Part shown: positions 53,901 to 63,780 of the stretch, in pieces
How the letters are laid out: every line of letters starts with the position of its first letter
How positions within the stretch are numbered: the stretch's first letter is position 1
DNA from: Lepidonotus clava
Lineage: Eukaryota > Annelida > Polychaeta > Phyllodocida > Polynoidae
Length of the DNA stretch: 64,000 nt
Direction: 5' to 3'
Assembly: GCA_936440205.1 (NCBI GenBank)
Contig: OW387148.1
Coordinates: forward strand, 26,219,961 to 26,283,960
Notes under the pieces: model-generated
What the model was told of the DNA's origin: nothing
Databases searched by the model: none
What the model saw: only the letters and a program-made list of their open reading frames with translations
Position numbers and translations under genes: made by a program

Positions 53901-56304
53901 ATTGCATCAGCGAGTGAAATGCTGGCATGGTTAGGGCAGGGGCTGTTGTGAGTCATGGCTGAGAAATAGGTACAGAAAGTTGGGTATAGAAACTGTTGTA
54001 CTGACTAGAGCATGCTGGGAGGCAATGTGTGGGGATTTTAGATGGTGGTATTGCATCAGCGAGTGAAATGCTGGCATGGTTAGGGCAGGGGCTGTGTTCG
54101 CTCAGTCCAAATTGTTACCATGGTCTTATACTGCGATCGCCTCTTTTTGGAGCATATATGCTCTACAAGGTCGTGACCGCTTAGCTTGTTTATCCTCGCA
54201 GGCACTTTTGCTCAATGAAAATTATGTGCCTAAGTAAAGTCAATCTCTTTTTCTTTTCCTCTAACGATTCCTAATTTCTCCAAATTTCGGGGACTTTGCC
54301 AATGTTAAACCCGGTGACCCAAACAAATTGATGTAAAAATGCCATAAACGCTCGTTGCTCTACCATTCTAAACAGTGTTTGAATTGGATGAAACTGTTAA
54401 TAAAGCGATCCCATATTTTTATAAAACCAAATTAAGATATTTTACATCTCTGGAATGGAAGTCTGTATCTTGAAGTACATTGAATTCTCAGTATTTGCAA
54501 AAGCTGTGAATAACAAACGAACTATGTTTTTTTTCAGCCCCTGTGAGTCTTGAGATGCTGGACGAGTCCATGCTGCGAGTGAGTCTGGCCACCGCTCAGC
54601 GACGTATCGAGCATCTCACCGAGTTAATGAACGAGAGTGAAGCCACAGTGTTACGGTTAACGGAGCAGGCGAGAATACTGAAGGAGGAAATTAGACGACA
54701 AGAGCGCAATATGGAGCGGAACCAACATGTCGAAAAGGCGGAATACCTAAAAAATATCATCCTCAAGGTGTGTATACAGTCTTTGCAGCTGTGTCAGAAA
54801 GTATGATTAAAGGCCTATACCCACTAAGTGATTTTACTGACGCCGGGTGCTGGGCAACTAGGAGAATCGGTCGATTCTTATGATCACCTGTTAGTATGAT
54901 AATATTGAAATGTGCAGGTTTGATCTGGATTGCCGATAAAGTCGGTCGATTCTACCCTCAAATCGGCTGATTTTATTGCCGATTAGTCAGCCGACTGTGT
55001 AAAAATCGCCTAGTGGGTATGGGGCTTAAGGAATAGTGCAGACAACTGACCCAAAGCTATAAGGTTCCATTTCTGGGCTGCTGACGGCTGGCGAGTAAGT
55101 CATAGGCAGTGGCTAGTCTGTCCCCTTCGGAAAACAATATCTGACTCAAGAGAGGGATTAACATCTCATGTCTGTGATGGGCGGTAGATTTTATCCCTCG
55201 TTTGTAATGTTCCTACAACATATAGACGTAAGTTTAGGTTATAGTTTCTCATATCCGTAATCCAAATTAGACTGGTATAGGTTTTCTGATATATAGTTCT
55301 TCTTTGTATCCTTTCTTTGAAAAACTTGAGCGCAAAAACAAAACTAACAAAGAGTATGTAAATGATTATGACATAGTCCTTCACTTCTCAATATGTAATC
55401 AGTGAATCCATAGTTATCGGTCCATCCCCATTCTCGTTTTTTTTTCATTCGGTATATTAGACTAAAAAAAGGAAGACTTTGTGAGAATAGTTTGAAGTAA
55501 ACCATAAACTCTCCTGTTGCAGTTCCTTACCCTTGAGACAGAAGATGAGCGGAAGCAGCTGATTCCCGTACTCGTCACAATGCTACGTCTCAGCCCTGAG
55601 GAGAAAAACACGCTTATGTCTATCGCAAGAGGTAGAACCCTTTTCTATGTTTTTCTGTTCCTCATTACTCACAAAGAAATACTTTACTAGGCCACTGTGA
55701 ACCTGTCAGAGACCATTGCTGTACAAACATATTTTTTTTTGCAAAAAATGTAGAAAAATGTTAGAATGTTTTCTGCTCTTTAAATACTTAATAAATAAAT
55801 AAATAAATAAGTAAGTAAACTTTTAATACCTTGATTTCCCTCCTCAAAAATGAGGTTTATATCTGTTTCTGAGCAATTTTTTTTTCCCCCACGGAAATGA
55901 CTTTCCATGACTTACATGCCTGTAATGGTTCCCGATGTGGTACACTGATAAACGTAGATGGTACTCACTCGTTCAGAAAACTATTGCTCATTGCATGAAT
56001 AAAATCTGTTAAAATTTGAATAACTTAAGATTATTCAAATATATTGGATAGAAGCAATTGCATTTTATGGAAGAAAATCTATATTGCTTCTAGTACACAA
56101 TCAACAATGATCTTTTTTGTGGAAGACAAGATGTCATAACCGCTTAGAACAGTGATAATGCTTAGAATAAACCAAAAACCTGACATAAACCTTCTTTCAA
56201 TAAATTAGTTGCTTTGGTTTGATCTTGCAGGAGGACAAGAGGCTGCGGAGAAGGAAAACGCAGGGTGGTCCGGGTACCTACATCGGTGGTCGGGCTTGAT
56301 ATAA
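26988..56304 (+). CDS. GCC2: GRIP and coiled-coil domain protein 2 (trans-Golgi golgin GCC185)
   Basis: A long tether on the trans-Golgi network that captures endosome-derived vesicles and binds small GTPases through its C-terminal GRIP region. I trace 29 coding exons with gt-ag borders: 26988-26993, 28734-28901, 29139-29223, 29546-29607, 29917-30027, 30771-30854, 31197-31301, 31582-31740, 32091-32873, 36111-36284, 39791-39895, 40780-43023, 43448-43567, 44290-44358, 46176-46451, 46886-47011, 47530-47692, 48083-48183, 48510-48587, 48924-49103, 49393-49472, 49862-49915, 50434-50659, 51718-51915, 53020-53052, 53386-53458, 54538-54767, 55523-55631, 56231-56304. All join in frame, 2091 residues, against about 1680 in human GCC2. 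Matches to vertebrate GCC2 recalled from memory: LIKFVKKQMVLLQRTKGKCE at the N terminus, MEIADYER-like DLEIADYERTVQTLNEQ, LKQLLVKSKKDLADAKK, VRVHNVLKQQK, RTMQEEHRRAV, LEQLLNSP, EIRRQERN, EYLKNIILKF, LSPEEK, and the tail GWSGYLHRWSGL. Nearly everything between is coiled coil. Confidence 0.95.
26994..28733 (+). other. GCC2: GCC2 intron 1
   Basis: 1.74 kb, separating the two-codon first coding exon from exon 2. It holds one hAT-like MITE (28356-28520). Otherwise AT-rich with no gene seen. Confidence 0.75.
28356..28520 (+). mobile_element. hAT-like MITE
   Basis: Inverted termini CAGGGGTCGAAATTAAC and GTTAATTTCGAACCCTG, 165 bp. The interior carries a second inverted motif (GTCAGCCCGG / GGGCTGAC). 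CAGGG-type ends are usual for hAT elements. Flanks CCCCAA / CCCAAT are only partly alike, so the duplication is unclear. Confidence 0.7.
28734..28901 (+). other. GCC2: GCC2 exon 2: N-terminal Trp-rich and disordered region
   Basis: The protein opens MA then SSSDGWGDWGQDGDLAAAAD. The acidic GWGDWGQD motif is followed by a Pro/Lys/Ser-rich linker (residues 22-58) before the conserved N-terminal block that starts in exon 3. Short Trp-containing N-terminal motifs serve as vesicle-capture sites in other golgins such as TMF; a similar role here is inference. Confidence 0.8.
30145..30333 (+). mobile_element. TTAA-type MITE, family 1 copy b (GCC2 intron 5)
   Basis: 189 bp with ends AGGGACGTTCTCGTCCG and CGGACGAGAATGTCCCT. 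TTAA follows directly (30334-30337); the left flank is TAAA. Matches 22697-22891 in reverse orientation. Confidence 0.75.
32986..33151 (+). mobile_element. MITE, GGGGCCTTCC family, copy a
   Basis: Inverted termini GGGGGCCTTCCATTAAGTAT and the mirror of CTACTAAATGGAAGGCCCC, 166 bp, with two inner poly-G runs and repeated TTTGCGTAC. A related, longer copy is at 44477-44975. Confidence 0.65.
34285..34976 (+). repeat. Perfect two-copy tandem duplication, 346-bp unit
   Basis: 34285-34630 and 34631-34976 appear identical base for base by eye. The unit begins TTGCATAGTGACTTAACTTA and ends GGGTCGGGCAGGTATA. It lies in GCC2 intron 9 and codes for nothing obvious. Confidence 0.92.
36285..39790 (+). 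other. GCC2: GCC2 intron 10
   Basis: 3.5 kb of AT-rich intron. I see no full exon. One 9-base candidate microexon (37698-37706) is flanked by good splice signals. The intron-10-flanking exons are both phase 0. Confidence 0.7.
40046..40263 (+). mobile_element. TTAA-type MITE, family 2 copy a (GCC2 intron 11)
   Basis: 218 bp with ends GCGCCATACCCACTAGGCGA and the mirror of TTGTCTAGTGGGTATGGGGC. TTAA precedes; TTTA follows. The interior is G+C-rich with GCCGACGTCG-like repeats. Related to 54811-55025. Confidence 0.75.
40780..43023 (+). other. GCC2: GCC2 exon 12: 748-residue coiled-coil exon
   Basis: A single 2244-bp exon, phase 0 at both ends, encodes uninterrupted heptad-rich coiled coil. Residues coded at 42202-42327 form three consecutive 14-residue repeats (LEGVKGQLMEQLAA, VEGEKGQLTEQFSV, LEKEKGQMMEQLEG), two heptads each, which points to recent in-frame tandem duplication within the rod. 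Confidence 0.9.
44359..46175 (+). other. GCC2: GCC2 intron 14
   Basis: 1.8 kb. Holds the longer copy of the GGGGCCTTCC MITE family (44477-44975); the rest is AT-rich with no gene seen. Confidence 0.7.
44477..44975 (+). mobile_element. MITE, GGGGCCTTCC family, copy b
   Basis: Ends GGGCCTTCCAGCAAGTACGT and the mirror of ACATACTTATTGGAAGCCCC, about 499 bp, with an internal poly-C run. The longer interior suggests it is closer to the full-length element than 32986-33151. Confidence 0.55.
50660..51717 (+). other. GCC2: GCC2 intron 23
   Basis: Contains an inverted pair: ACGCTGTAAGATCTAATGTC followed by CCGCTGCCGGACTA near 50730-50764, mirrored by TAGTCCGGCAGCGGGACATT near 51209-51228. This pair spans about 510 bp and looks like another TIR element. 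No coding content seen. Confidence 0.55.
51916..53019 (+). other. GCC2: GCC2 intron 24
   Basis: 1.1 kb of AT-rich sequence. I see no gene, repeat array or splice-bounded exon in it. Confidence 0.6.
53459..54537 (+). other. GCC2: GCC2 intron 26 with tandem duplication and possible extra splice sites
   Basis: The frame of exon 26 stays open to 53622 and a second donor (GTAAGT at 53518) lies within it. A 42-base acceptor/donor-bounded stretch is at 53652-53693. A 149-bp tandem duplication is at 53799-54096. An AAGAGGCGAT motif near 53506 is mirrored by ATCGCCTCTTT near 54135, so part of this intron may be a TIR element. Confidence 0.55.
53799..54096 (+). repeat. Two-copy tandem duplication, 149-bp unit
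   Basis: Copies start GTGAGTCATTGCTGAGAAAT (53799) and GTGAGTCATGGCTGAGAAAT (53948) and end GGGCAGGGGCTGT. The two differ at roughly ten positions, so this duplication is older than the one in intron 9. Confidence 0.85.
54811..55025 (+). mobile_element. TTAA-flanked MITE, family 2 copy b (GCC2 intron 27)
   Basis: 215 bp between perfect TTAA copies (54807-54810 and 55026-55029). Ends AGGCCTATACCCACTAAGTG and the mirror of CGCCTAGTGGGTATGGGGC. The interior repeats GGTCGATTCT and GCCGAT. Confidence 0.8.
55632..56230 (+). other. GCC2: GCC2 intron 28
   Basis: AT-rich, with an AAAT/AATA microsatellite near 55789-55815. No gene seen. Confidence 0.7.
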
Positions 56305-59300
56305 GCCATGCGCTTCACAGTTTCTAGGACACGGGCCATCATTTGATTGGTCACATCACAACTTGTATCAGCCCAATCGTTCCTGCTTTTCCTAGAGCAG
56401 CCCAGACTATACAAAGCTGAGAATCCCCATTATCTGGTATATGGACCATGATATAATGCTAGTTTGGATGTATATATACTGCTTGACTGAACAGTTCCAT
56501 GTATCTCAGATCTAAACCATAATGTAGGCTGGCCTAGCTATATGATAAGATTGTCTGGGCTGATAAAAGCCTAGAAGTCCCTTTTTATCAACAAATATCC
56601 TGGTGAAATATATGAGTCTGGTGTTATGTGAGTGATTGGCCTGAGAGGTCTAATCTCATGCAATGTTGTTCAATACTAAAGTGAAAGCACAATGATGTAC
56701 TACTGCAATATATTACCTTAATGCACCTCAAAGTATGTGTCACTATATCTAAATGACCATTATAAACAATGGTAATTGAACAGCACAGCACAGACCATTC
56801 CTATATAACATTGGGTTTATTCCTGCTGCACAAAGGCTGTATAAGTAATCAAAGTATATATCTTATTTGTGGAGTGCAAGGTTACATATGTTGATTGGAA
56901 TTGTATTTCCTAGCCATTCTGATTTGTATTTGTGGGTTGATGAATCCAACACCTGTCACATGCATAGAAGTACGTTGCATTAAAAGGAAGTCTTCATGAG
57001 GTATCACAAAAACTACTTTGAAGTTAAATGAGAGGGGATTTAAGTTTTAAGAACTTTTGTGTTTATGGGCAAATTAAAAGGATTTTTTTTTCATTAAATA
57101 AAATTGTGACTAATAGTCCTTTTTATTTTATGATAATTATGTGAATTTAGAAACGTCTATAGAAAATAGACAATGTCAGTTTATCTTTTAGGTAATAACA
57201 TGTTGATGGAGAATATGTTACGATTTTTACGAACCTTTGGGAGGAAAATCCTAAGGACTATTGAGTCAAAAGGCCTATAAAAATCAAGTATGGCCTAAAA
57301 CACACTTATTTTATTAGTCAATATATTCTGGGGGGAAAACAGTATATTCATATCCCTTATACAGTCAATTGTGATATGGCAGACTTCCTCTTTTTGTACC
57401 ACTGGAAACCGTATTTTACCATTGACGGGCCCCATAGAGAAATAAAACTAACCTTGACTCTGGCAGCACACCTGGCCACTGACACTTTGGAAAAGAAATA
57501 TTATATTTTAGCTGTAAAGAAATGGCTTAATCATATTCGTAGGGATGTGTTGTATGAGTACAACATCGCACCGGTTGTAGAATTCTTAGCTTTATGTATG
57601 GCCTCCTGTGGTCAGCCTGATTGTTGGCGAGACAGTAGCTGATTTATCACTGATTTACTTTTATTGTGCAATTCAAACTGAGTTAAAACCTCCAGCTTAT
57701 TACAGGCTACTTGAAAGGTACGTTTACTGCAAATTTGGGTTATGGTGTAAATAGAAGGTTGGCCTTTTAGAGTAGAATGGAGATACAGGAGAAAATGTAA
57801 AGCATTGAAAGTATTTTCCATACTTTAAGCCGGACTGAAAAGACCACTTGGTGGATTTGTTTGACATAACAGTTGTAAATAAGAGTAAATATTCTGTTGC
57901 TAATTTAAAACTTAGATATAACGGTATCTGTTGTTATAAGTCATTCTTCTTTGTTTATTATTAGTTCACTGTCTGTAAAAAGAATGATAATCATGTTTAA
58001 ACATTGAAAATTTGCATTTTGCAGTCTTTGCTACTTTTTGTGCCATCCGAGTATGCTGGTATTGAAAGCATATATGTCAGAAGCAGATATCACTGAATTT
58101 TAAGGCTAACATATGTCTGGGCTAGCAGCTATCCCGATTGCCTTGGCCTTTATCAGAAATTCTTATCCATTGCTGATGGGTTTGAGTAATGCTTCAGTCG
58201 TGAAATGTACCCTTACTTGCAAAAAATAAATATTTGTAAATAGTCTGGCTTAATGTGTAACTGTAAGAGAAAGAAAAAGTAACAAGTGTTATGGCTGGAA
58301 GTTGATGAGGTTACATGGAACTTTGGAAGCTTTTATGTTTTCTAAGACTTGAATGTTATGTATGGTCACAGGTAAAGTAGCTTTTCTTTTGGGGCAGCAA
58401 CTCTTTCTGTTATGTAAATATATAGGCTAGTTTCTGAGATTTTGTTCAACAATGTTTGCTATAGGGTTTATGATGTGTTTGAGGGAGGTGCATATGTTTG
58501 GAAAAATGTTTCGTAAATATGCAGATGTGGTTCTTCTTAACTCTCACCAAGGTGTTTCTATTCATTGCATATAACTGCTTTAGACCCTAAGAAAGACTGT
58601 ATGTATAATTTATTCTATTGCAATTGACTTTTGTGCACAATAACATTGTAAAGTCTTTTTGGCATAATAGATAAAGTAACATCCTGATGCCATCATTGAT
58701 CACTAATGTTTCAATTTTTCAACTAAATCTTATTTTCAAATCGTGCATATAAAAGAAGATATCTTATGCTAAAAGGCATACATCTCTCACTGTTTGTGAG
58801 AATATGGTCCCAGTAATTGCGATTATGTTCCTCCCTTAAAATGTAATATATATATGTTACTTTAGTTTCAATCAAGAGTTTAATTGAGCAAAGATTAATT
58901 CAATCAAGAGCTCCTTGTAAATGATTACCTTATCTTTCCAATCAAGAGTTAGTTGCTGCTGTGATAATCCAAGGCCAATGTAAAACTCTTGACATTGTAA
59001 AGATCCACTTTTGCTGAAATGTGTGCATAAAGAAGGTGAATTTAATTGTAAAAGCTCAACAGTTTTAACTGGAATACCGGTAATTCTTTTTGAAACTTGA
59101 TAAGTGCTTGTCATATAAATGTGCCCACTCAACACGATGCAATTTATCTAATCAAAATGTAGGAAACTTAGTTGTAGCTTTTTAGATATGGACATTGTCA
59201 AATAAATCGTTCTCTTATAAAGAGAAAACTGAAAAAGTTAATCACAAATGCAAATCTCGGAGTATACAACGTCACTGGATAGGAAATTAGTTACACTTTG

Positions 59301-59698
59301 TTTCACAGAAAAAAATAAATTAATTCACTCTTTCAAGAGTAACTTTATGTATAGTATTTTCCTCTAATAACTACTGACAAACAAGCCTGTGATTCCGTTT
59401 CATAGTTATCTTTTCACAGTGTAAAAAATACAACACTTGCATAAGGTACTAGAATATCAAACTAAGTTGGTTTAAATTTGGTTTGTCGGCCCTAAGTTCT
59501 ATAACTTCGGAGGTAGTGGAGTCACACGGGATTGAAAACCTGACTTTGACTGCAATTCGTAAAGAACTTATTTCCTGAAGTATCTGTTCCCAGTAGAAAT
59601 GTCAATTGAATGTTATACATACAGAATTATGATTAGATTGAAGGGCACAAATTGTAGATATTAGTATTAATTTCAACCTATGCATTAAAAGGTGGAGT
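56305..59698 (+). other. GCC2 3' UTR and downstream flank
   Basis: No convincing gene. AT-rich, with possible polyadenylation signals (for example ATTAAATAAAA near 57095, AAAAAATAAA near 58222), so the 3' UTR could end at any of several places. A short motif CAATCAAGAG recurs near 58871, 58902 and 58940. An 88-residue frame at 57376-57642 has no recognisable domain. Confidence 0.5.
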
Positions 59699-59702
59699 TT
59701 AA

Positions 59703-60131
59703 AGGAGAACCGCAAAGGCAATTTTAATTTTTATATTATGTTGAATATGTATTTCTTAAACCACAACTACAGAAATAACTGCTAACATATCATAAATATA
59801 AGAGAAATTGATATACAAAAATCATATTGTACAGTGGCTTCTACTGAGTGCATGTGACGTCATCTAGGCTCTTTCACACCTGTATTGCAGGCTGATAAGG
59901 CCTATGCTATGGGTGACTGCACACACACACCCCTGTGACTGTGAGCCTAGATGACATCACAGCCCTGTGAGATAAGATGTGAGAGTGTATTCACATTCCT
60001 AACAAAAGTTTATTTATACTATTGTATTATCCATATTATGTCAATTTAAGTCTAATGTTGTTTAACATATATAACAACTAAGTGGTTTTTGCTATATTTG
60101 TCATTTTCGTTTTTTCCTTTGCGTTTCACCT
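59703..60131 (+). mobile_element. TTAA-flanked MITE, family 3 copy b
   Basis: 429 bp between TTAA at 59699-59702 and 60132-60135. Ends AGGAGAACCGCAAAGG and the mirror of AGGTGAAACGCAAAGG. The centre has GTGACGTCATCTAGGCTC mirrored by GAGCCTAGATGACATCAC, making an inner inverted repeat. Confidence 0.75.
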
Positions 60132-60135
60132 TTAA

Positions 60136-62640
60136 GGGACATGATAGGGAGGTTTCTTTGACTGTTACTGGAAGCATTTATTTACTTATGTAGTAACTAA
60201 ACTGTTCGCTGGTGTAAACATTTGTGATGTAAATATTATCAATGGGTTAATTCTGCTAAATGTAATAAGTTTAACAGAAATACGGTCTGGTTTGATGGTT
60301 GATGTATAAGTTAGTATTTTGTAAATTTGATGTTATCATTCCATTAAAATCCTGGTTATGAGCCGTTTGTCTAATTACATCATGTGAAATAGATTGCTGT
60401 GGTTTGGCCAAATTAATAAATGCACTTTGACCAAGGTGATTAATTTTTGTGCATGAAAATAAAGTTAAGCATTAATGAACTTTTTTTCTCAGCTACATTT
60501 AAAATGAAGATGTTGTTTTTAGTTCATAATTGACCCTTATAAAACCACCACTCCTTGAGTGTATTAATTGAATGTAACTCATGTTCCCTCATCAGAATAT
60601 GATTAAATTTAGGGCAGTTACTAACTTACCGCTAGAAATTTTATTTTTGGTATGCAGAATGTGGAATCTGTACTAAATATATCAGGAAGTGATTATTTCG
60701 AATTGAAAAAATAAGAGAATATTTCAAGAGAAATAATTCAAATGGTAAAATTTATAGTGAAGTGCAGTCATCATGGCTTAAGAATACCAGTCAATAGCTG
60801 GTAACTTGAAGGTACATTTGGCTCATAATTGGGATAATAATTAGGTGTGTTTTCATTGTTAGTAAGTCTTGTATATCTGTTATTGCTGCTACTCTCACAG
60901 TTTGGTGTTCATGTATGAAAGAACTGATAAGAAATCTTACGGTCACAGTAATACAATATTAGGAAAAGTAATCTTTAATGTTTTCTTTGATTTTGGGAGT
61001 TTGATGTGTTAAAATATTTTTTGGGTTACATTATGCATGGTTATTATTAATGTGGATAAGTGATTTGAATTTGCACCTAGAGAATCATGAAATGTAAATT
61101 GTAAAATCGAGATCTGCACGAAGTTTGGATATAAGTATGATTTTGTTGAAGAGATTTATGTTTGATCATTCTGTAAGTTACAATTAATTCATTGCCTTCT
61201 AAAAGTTTGCAGAGTATATGGTTTATCTATTTTCCTCATGTAAGTTACATGCTCCAAATCACTGTTTTCACTAATATCAATTCATCATTAATTGTGTATT
61301 AAGCTATGGCTAACTGCTAAGCTCTCTACCTATGCTGATCTCACAACAGTAAGAATCTGTATTATCAAATGGGGAACAATAAAATCATTAAGTGTTATCT
61401 GACTTTGCACTAGTTGTTTGTTGTCACAACTAAGATATTTATTACATGATATCCTTAACCATTTTAAGTCTCTTTTACCAATGATGTAAGGAACAAAATC
61501 TTCTTAAAGAGGATCTAACCTATTAAACTCTCCACTTCACATGAAACCTCCCAATTTAGACTACAAATTACAAATATCAAAATGCAAACCGTTCTGCTAT
61601 ATTGTTTTAATCTTAAAGACATTATCTACAAAATTTGTGAAAAATAATCTTTGCAACGTTTATATAAGTTTAGTTTCTGGCAGAGATATTTTTGATGCTG
61701 AAAAAGTAAGAAAAAGATCTTGCCTGCTACTCAGCAGTGAATATAGGCATCCTTAAAGGCCATATTCGACATACGGTATACCGAATTGCAATTGATATGT
61801 ATTGTAATTGGCAGGAACAATTACAAACATGTTGGTAAATTGTGTCGGCGATGCAGCCACTTTATATATACTGGTAAAAGTATAAGTGAAGGTCAACCTC
61901 CACGGAGAGGGAGGTTATGCTATATAACCTCCACGGCCACTTTTACAACCTGAGCCCACAGGGCGAGGAGGTTACGTGGCCTAGGAGGTTATATATCACA
62001 AGTAAAAAAGGCTATAAATACAAACTTAGTAAATAGGTTAATTATTATCATAATTAAAGCCTGGGCCCTAATGAAGTATAGACATTTTTAAGGAAATTTC
62101 AGTGGTCAGTTGACTGACTAGAAATGAGTATAAATTTCTGCAGAATTTAAAAATTTGAAACTCGTAACTAATTTCTTGACACCTACCTAATCACAAATGA
62201 GAATAAAAAGTTTGAGAGTAAAAGCTTAAGGTAAATCTGAATTTTAAGATGTTGAACTCATATCTGTATGTCTTGCTAATTATGAATAACAATATGAAGT
62301 TACATTGCCCTGAATATTGCCATGACGATGCACTGACATTGCGCTTCAACGTCCCTGTTGATTTGTCTAATCTACCTCCACTGGACCATGCTAGTTGCAC
62401 AAGGTGTCTAACAAAGTCTATGTTACCACATTTAGCTTAATTATTTATTCATTATTTATTCTATTAATTATCTTTCATTTATCATTAACTTTTTATTTTC
62501 AATTATTCGTTTTTTCAATTCATTATTTCCTTATTACTTTTATTGTTTATTATTTCTATTTATTACTTCTCAATCATGTCAGTGTTCTTTCAATTATTAA
62601 TTCATTACATTATTGTGATTCAGTGGCATTTTGTGACTTA
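60136..62640. other. AT-rich intergenic DNA, no gene
   Basis: No coding frame worth calling. Between 61893 and 62001 the motif AGGAGGTTA / TAACCTCC recurs four or more times in both directions, forming a small inverted-repeat cluster. From 62440 to 62600 the sequence is nearly pure TTATT/ATT low complexity. Confidence 0.55.
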
Positions 62641-62648
62641 GTCCCTCT

Positions 62649-63180
62649 TTGACCATGGTAGTAACCATGATAGTAACCATGGTGGTTACCATGGTGGTTA
62701 CAAAGGTGGTAACCCTGGTGGTAACCATGGTGGTTACCGTGTTGGTAACCATGGTGGTTACCATGGTGGTAGCCATGGTGGTAACCATGGTGGTAACCAT
62801 GGTGGTTACCATGGTGGTAACCATGGTGGCAACCATGGTGATTACCATTGGGGTTACCATGGTGGTGGTTACCATGGTGGTTACCATGGTGGTAACCATG
62901 GTGGTTACCATGGTGGTAACCATGGTGGTTCCCATGGTGGTAATCATGGTGGTTCCCATGGTTGTTACCATGGTGGTTACCATGGTAGTTACCATGGTGG
63001 GAACCATGGTGGTAAGCATCATGGTCATTGTGGTTACCATGGTAGTTACTATGGTGGTAACCATGGTGGTAATGATGGTTAGCATAGTGGTTACTATGAT
63101 GGTAACCAACATGGTGGTTACCACAATGGTGTAACCACTATGGTTGTAACAATGGTGGTAGCCATGGTGGTTACTATAGT
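62649..63180. repeat. Palindromic minisatellite, ATGGTGGTTACC unit
   Basis: About 45 near-identical 12-bp units. Each CCATGG and GGTTACC or GGTAACC is itself palindromic, so the array can pair with itself at every scale. Long open frames on both strands (MVVT repeats on one, MVTT on the other) are by-products of a 12-bp unit that lacks stops. Confidence 0.93.
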
Positions 63181-63330
63181 GGTCGCCCTTTATCCCTTTG
63201 CCCTTTTGGCCCTTTACCCATTTAGCCTTTTAGCCCATTACCCCATTGAGCCCTTTACCCTTTTGCCCCTTTAGTCCTCTAGCCCTTTACCTCTTTAGCC
63301 CCTCACTCCCTTCACCCCCTTACCCCCATA
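63181..63330 (+). repeat. Pyrimidine-rich minisatellite, about 10-bp unit
   Basis: A degenerate array of GCCCTTTACC-like units (TTTAGCCCTTTACCC, TTTTGCCCC, CTTTAGCC) directly follows the previous array. Strong strand asymmetry with C and T on the + strand. Confidence 0.8.
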
Positions 63331-63651
63331 TAAAAATAAAAGGGTTGAGTGAGACCCGAACACCTAGCAGGCATTCAGGCAATGATATATTCATTGTGTT
63401 AATTAGACCTGAATACCCAGCATGCAGTGGGGCATTCATAATCTTAAAAACGAAAATAACCTGTACTATAATGTATATATGGACATTTCATAAACCACTA
63501 TCCACATTTTATATATTTCTTCTCCGTTCCTCATATTAACCGACAAAACTTCCCTGATTCAGTAAAATCCAACATGACCGCAGTGTTCACCATATACCAT
63601 CGCGACTACACCAGGACTACAATAATGCAATTTTCTTTTATTTTTTGACAG
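63331..63651. other. Intergenic, no gene seen
   Basis: Mixed sequence; a direct repeat AGACCCGAACACCTAGCAGG / AGACCTGAATACCCAGCATG occurs near 63352 and 63406, about 54 bp apart. Confidence 0.5.
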
Positions 63652-63780
63652 GAACAGGAAGCGAAAGTAGAAATGTTCCTAAAACTTGTATCCAGCGTTT
63701 CAACTACTGCAATGACCTGGGGCCAAAACATGCTGTCACCAGCAAATCCGAACCCAGTTCCTATCTGGTCCTATTCATAA
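63652..63780 (+). CDS. Possible isolated terminal exon
   Basis: A strong acceptor (TTTTATTTTTTGACAG) is followed by 43 open codons and TAA. The frame begins EQEAKVEMFLKLVSS and ends PNPVPIWSYS. I recognise no domain. It could be a last exon of an unseen transcript, an alternative 3' end downstream of GCC2, or chance. Confidence 0.2.
   Translation, partial: EQEAKVEMFLKLVSSVSTTAMTWGQNMLSPANPNPVPIWSYS

Larger units (their letters stand above)
54538..56304 (+). other. GCC2: GCC2 exons 27-29: GRIP domain and C-terminal tail
   Basis: The helical region LATAQRRIEHLTELMNES precedes the GRIP domain. EYLKNIILKF contains the Tyr that GRIP domains use to contact Arl-type GTPases. Then come RKQLIPVLVTMLRLSPEEKN and a Gly-rich break, and the last 12 residues GWSGYLHRWSGL are nearly the same as the end of vertebrate GCC2. 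Residue range is about 1990-2091. The stop TAA is at 56302-56304. Confidence 0.95.

Noticed and set aside
53799-54096. CRISPR-like or satellite array
   Set aside because: Only two diverged 149-bp copies; a simple tandem duplication in an intron of an animal gene.
57376-57642. 88-codon frame in the GCC2 3' flank
   Set aside because: No recognisable domain, no splice context, AT-rich codon use; most likely chance within 3' UTR.
62597-63134. Long frames on both strands (MVVT and MVTT repeats)
   Set aside because: By-products of the 12-bp minisatellite unit; low complexity and open in opposite directions at once.
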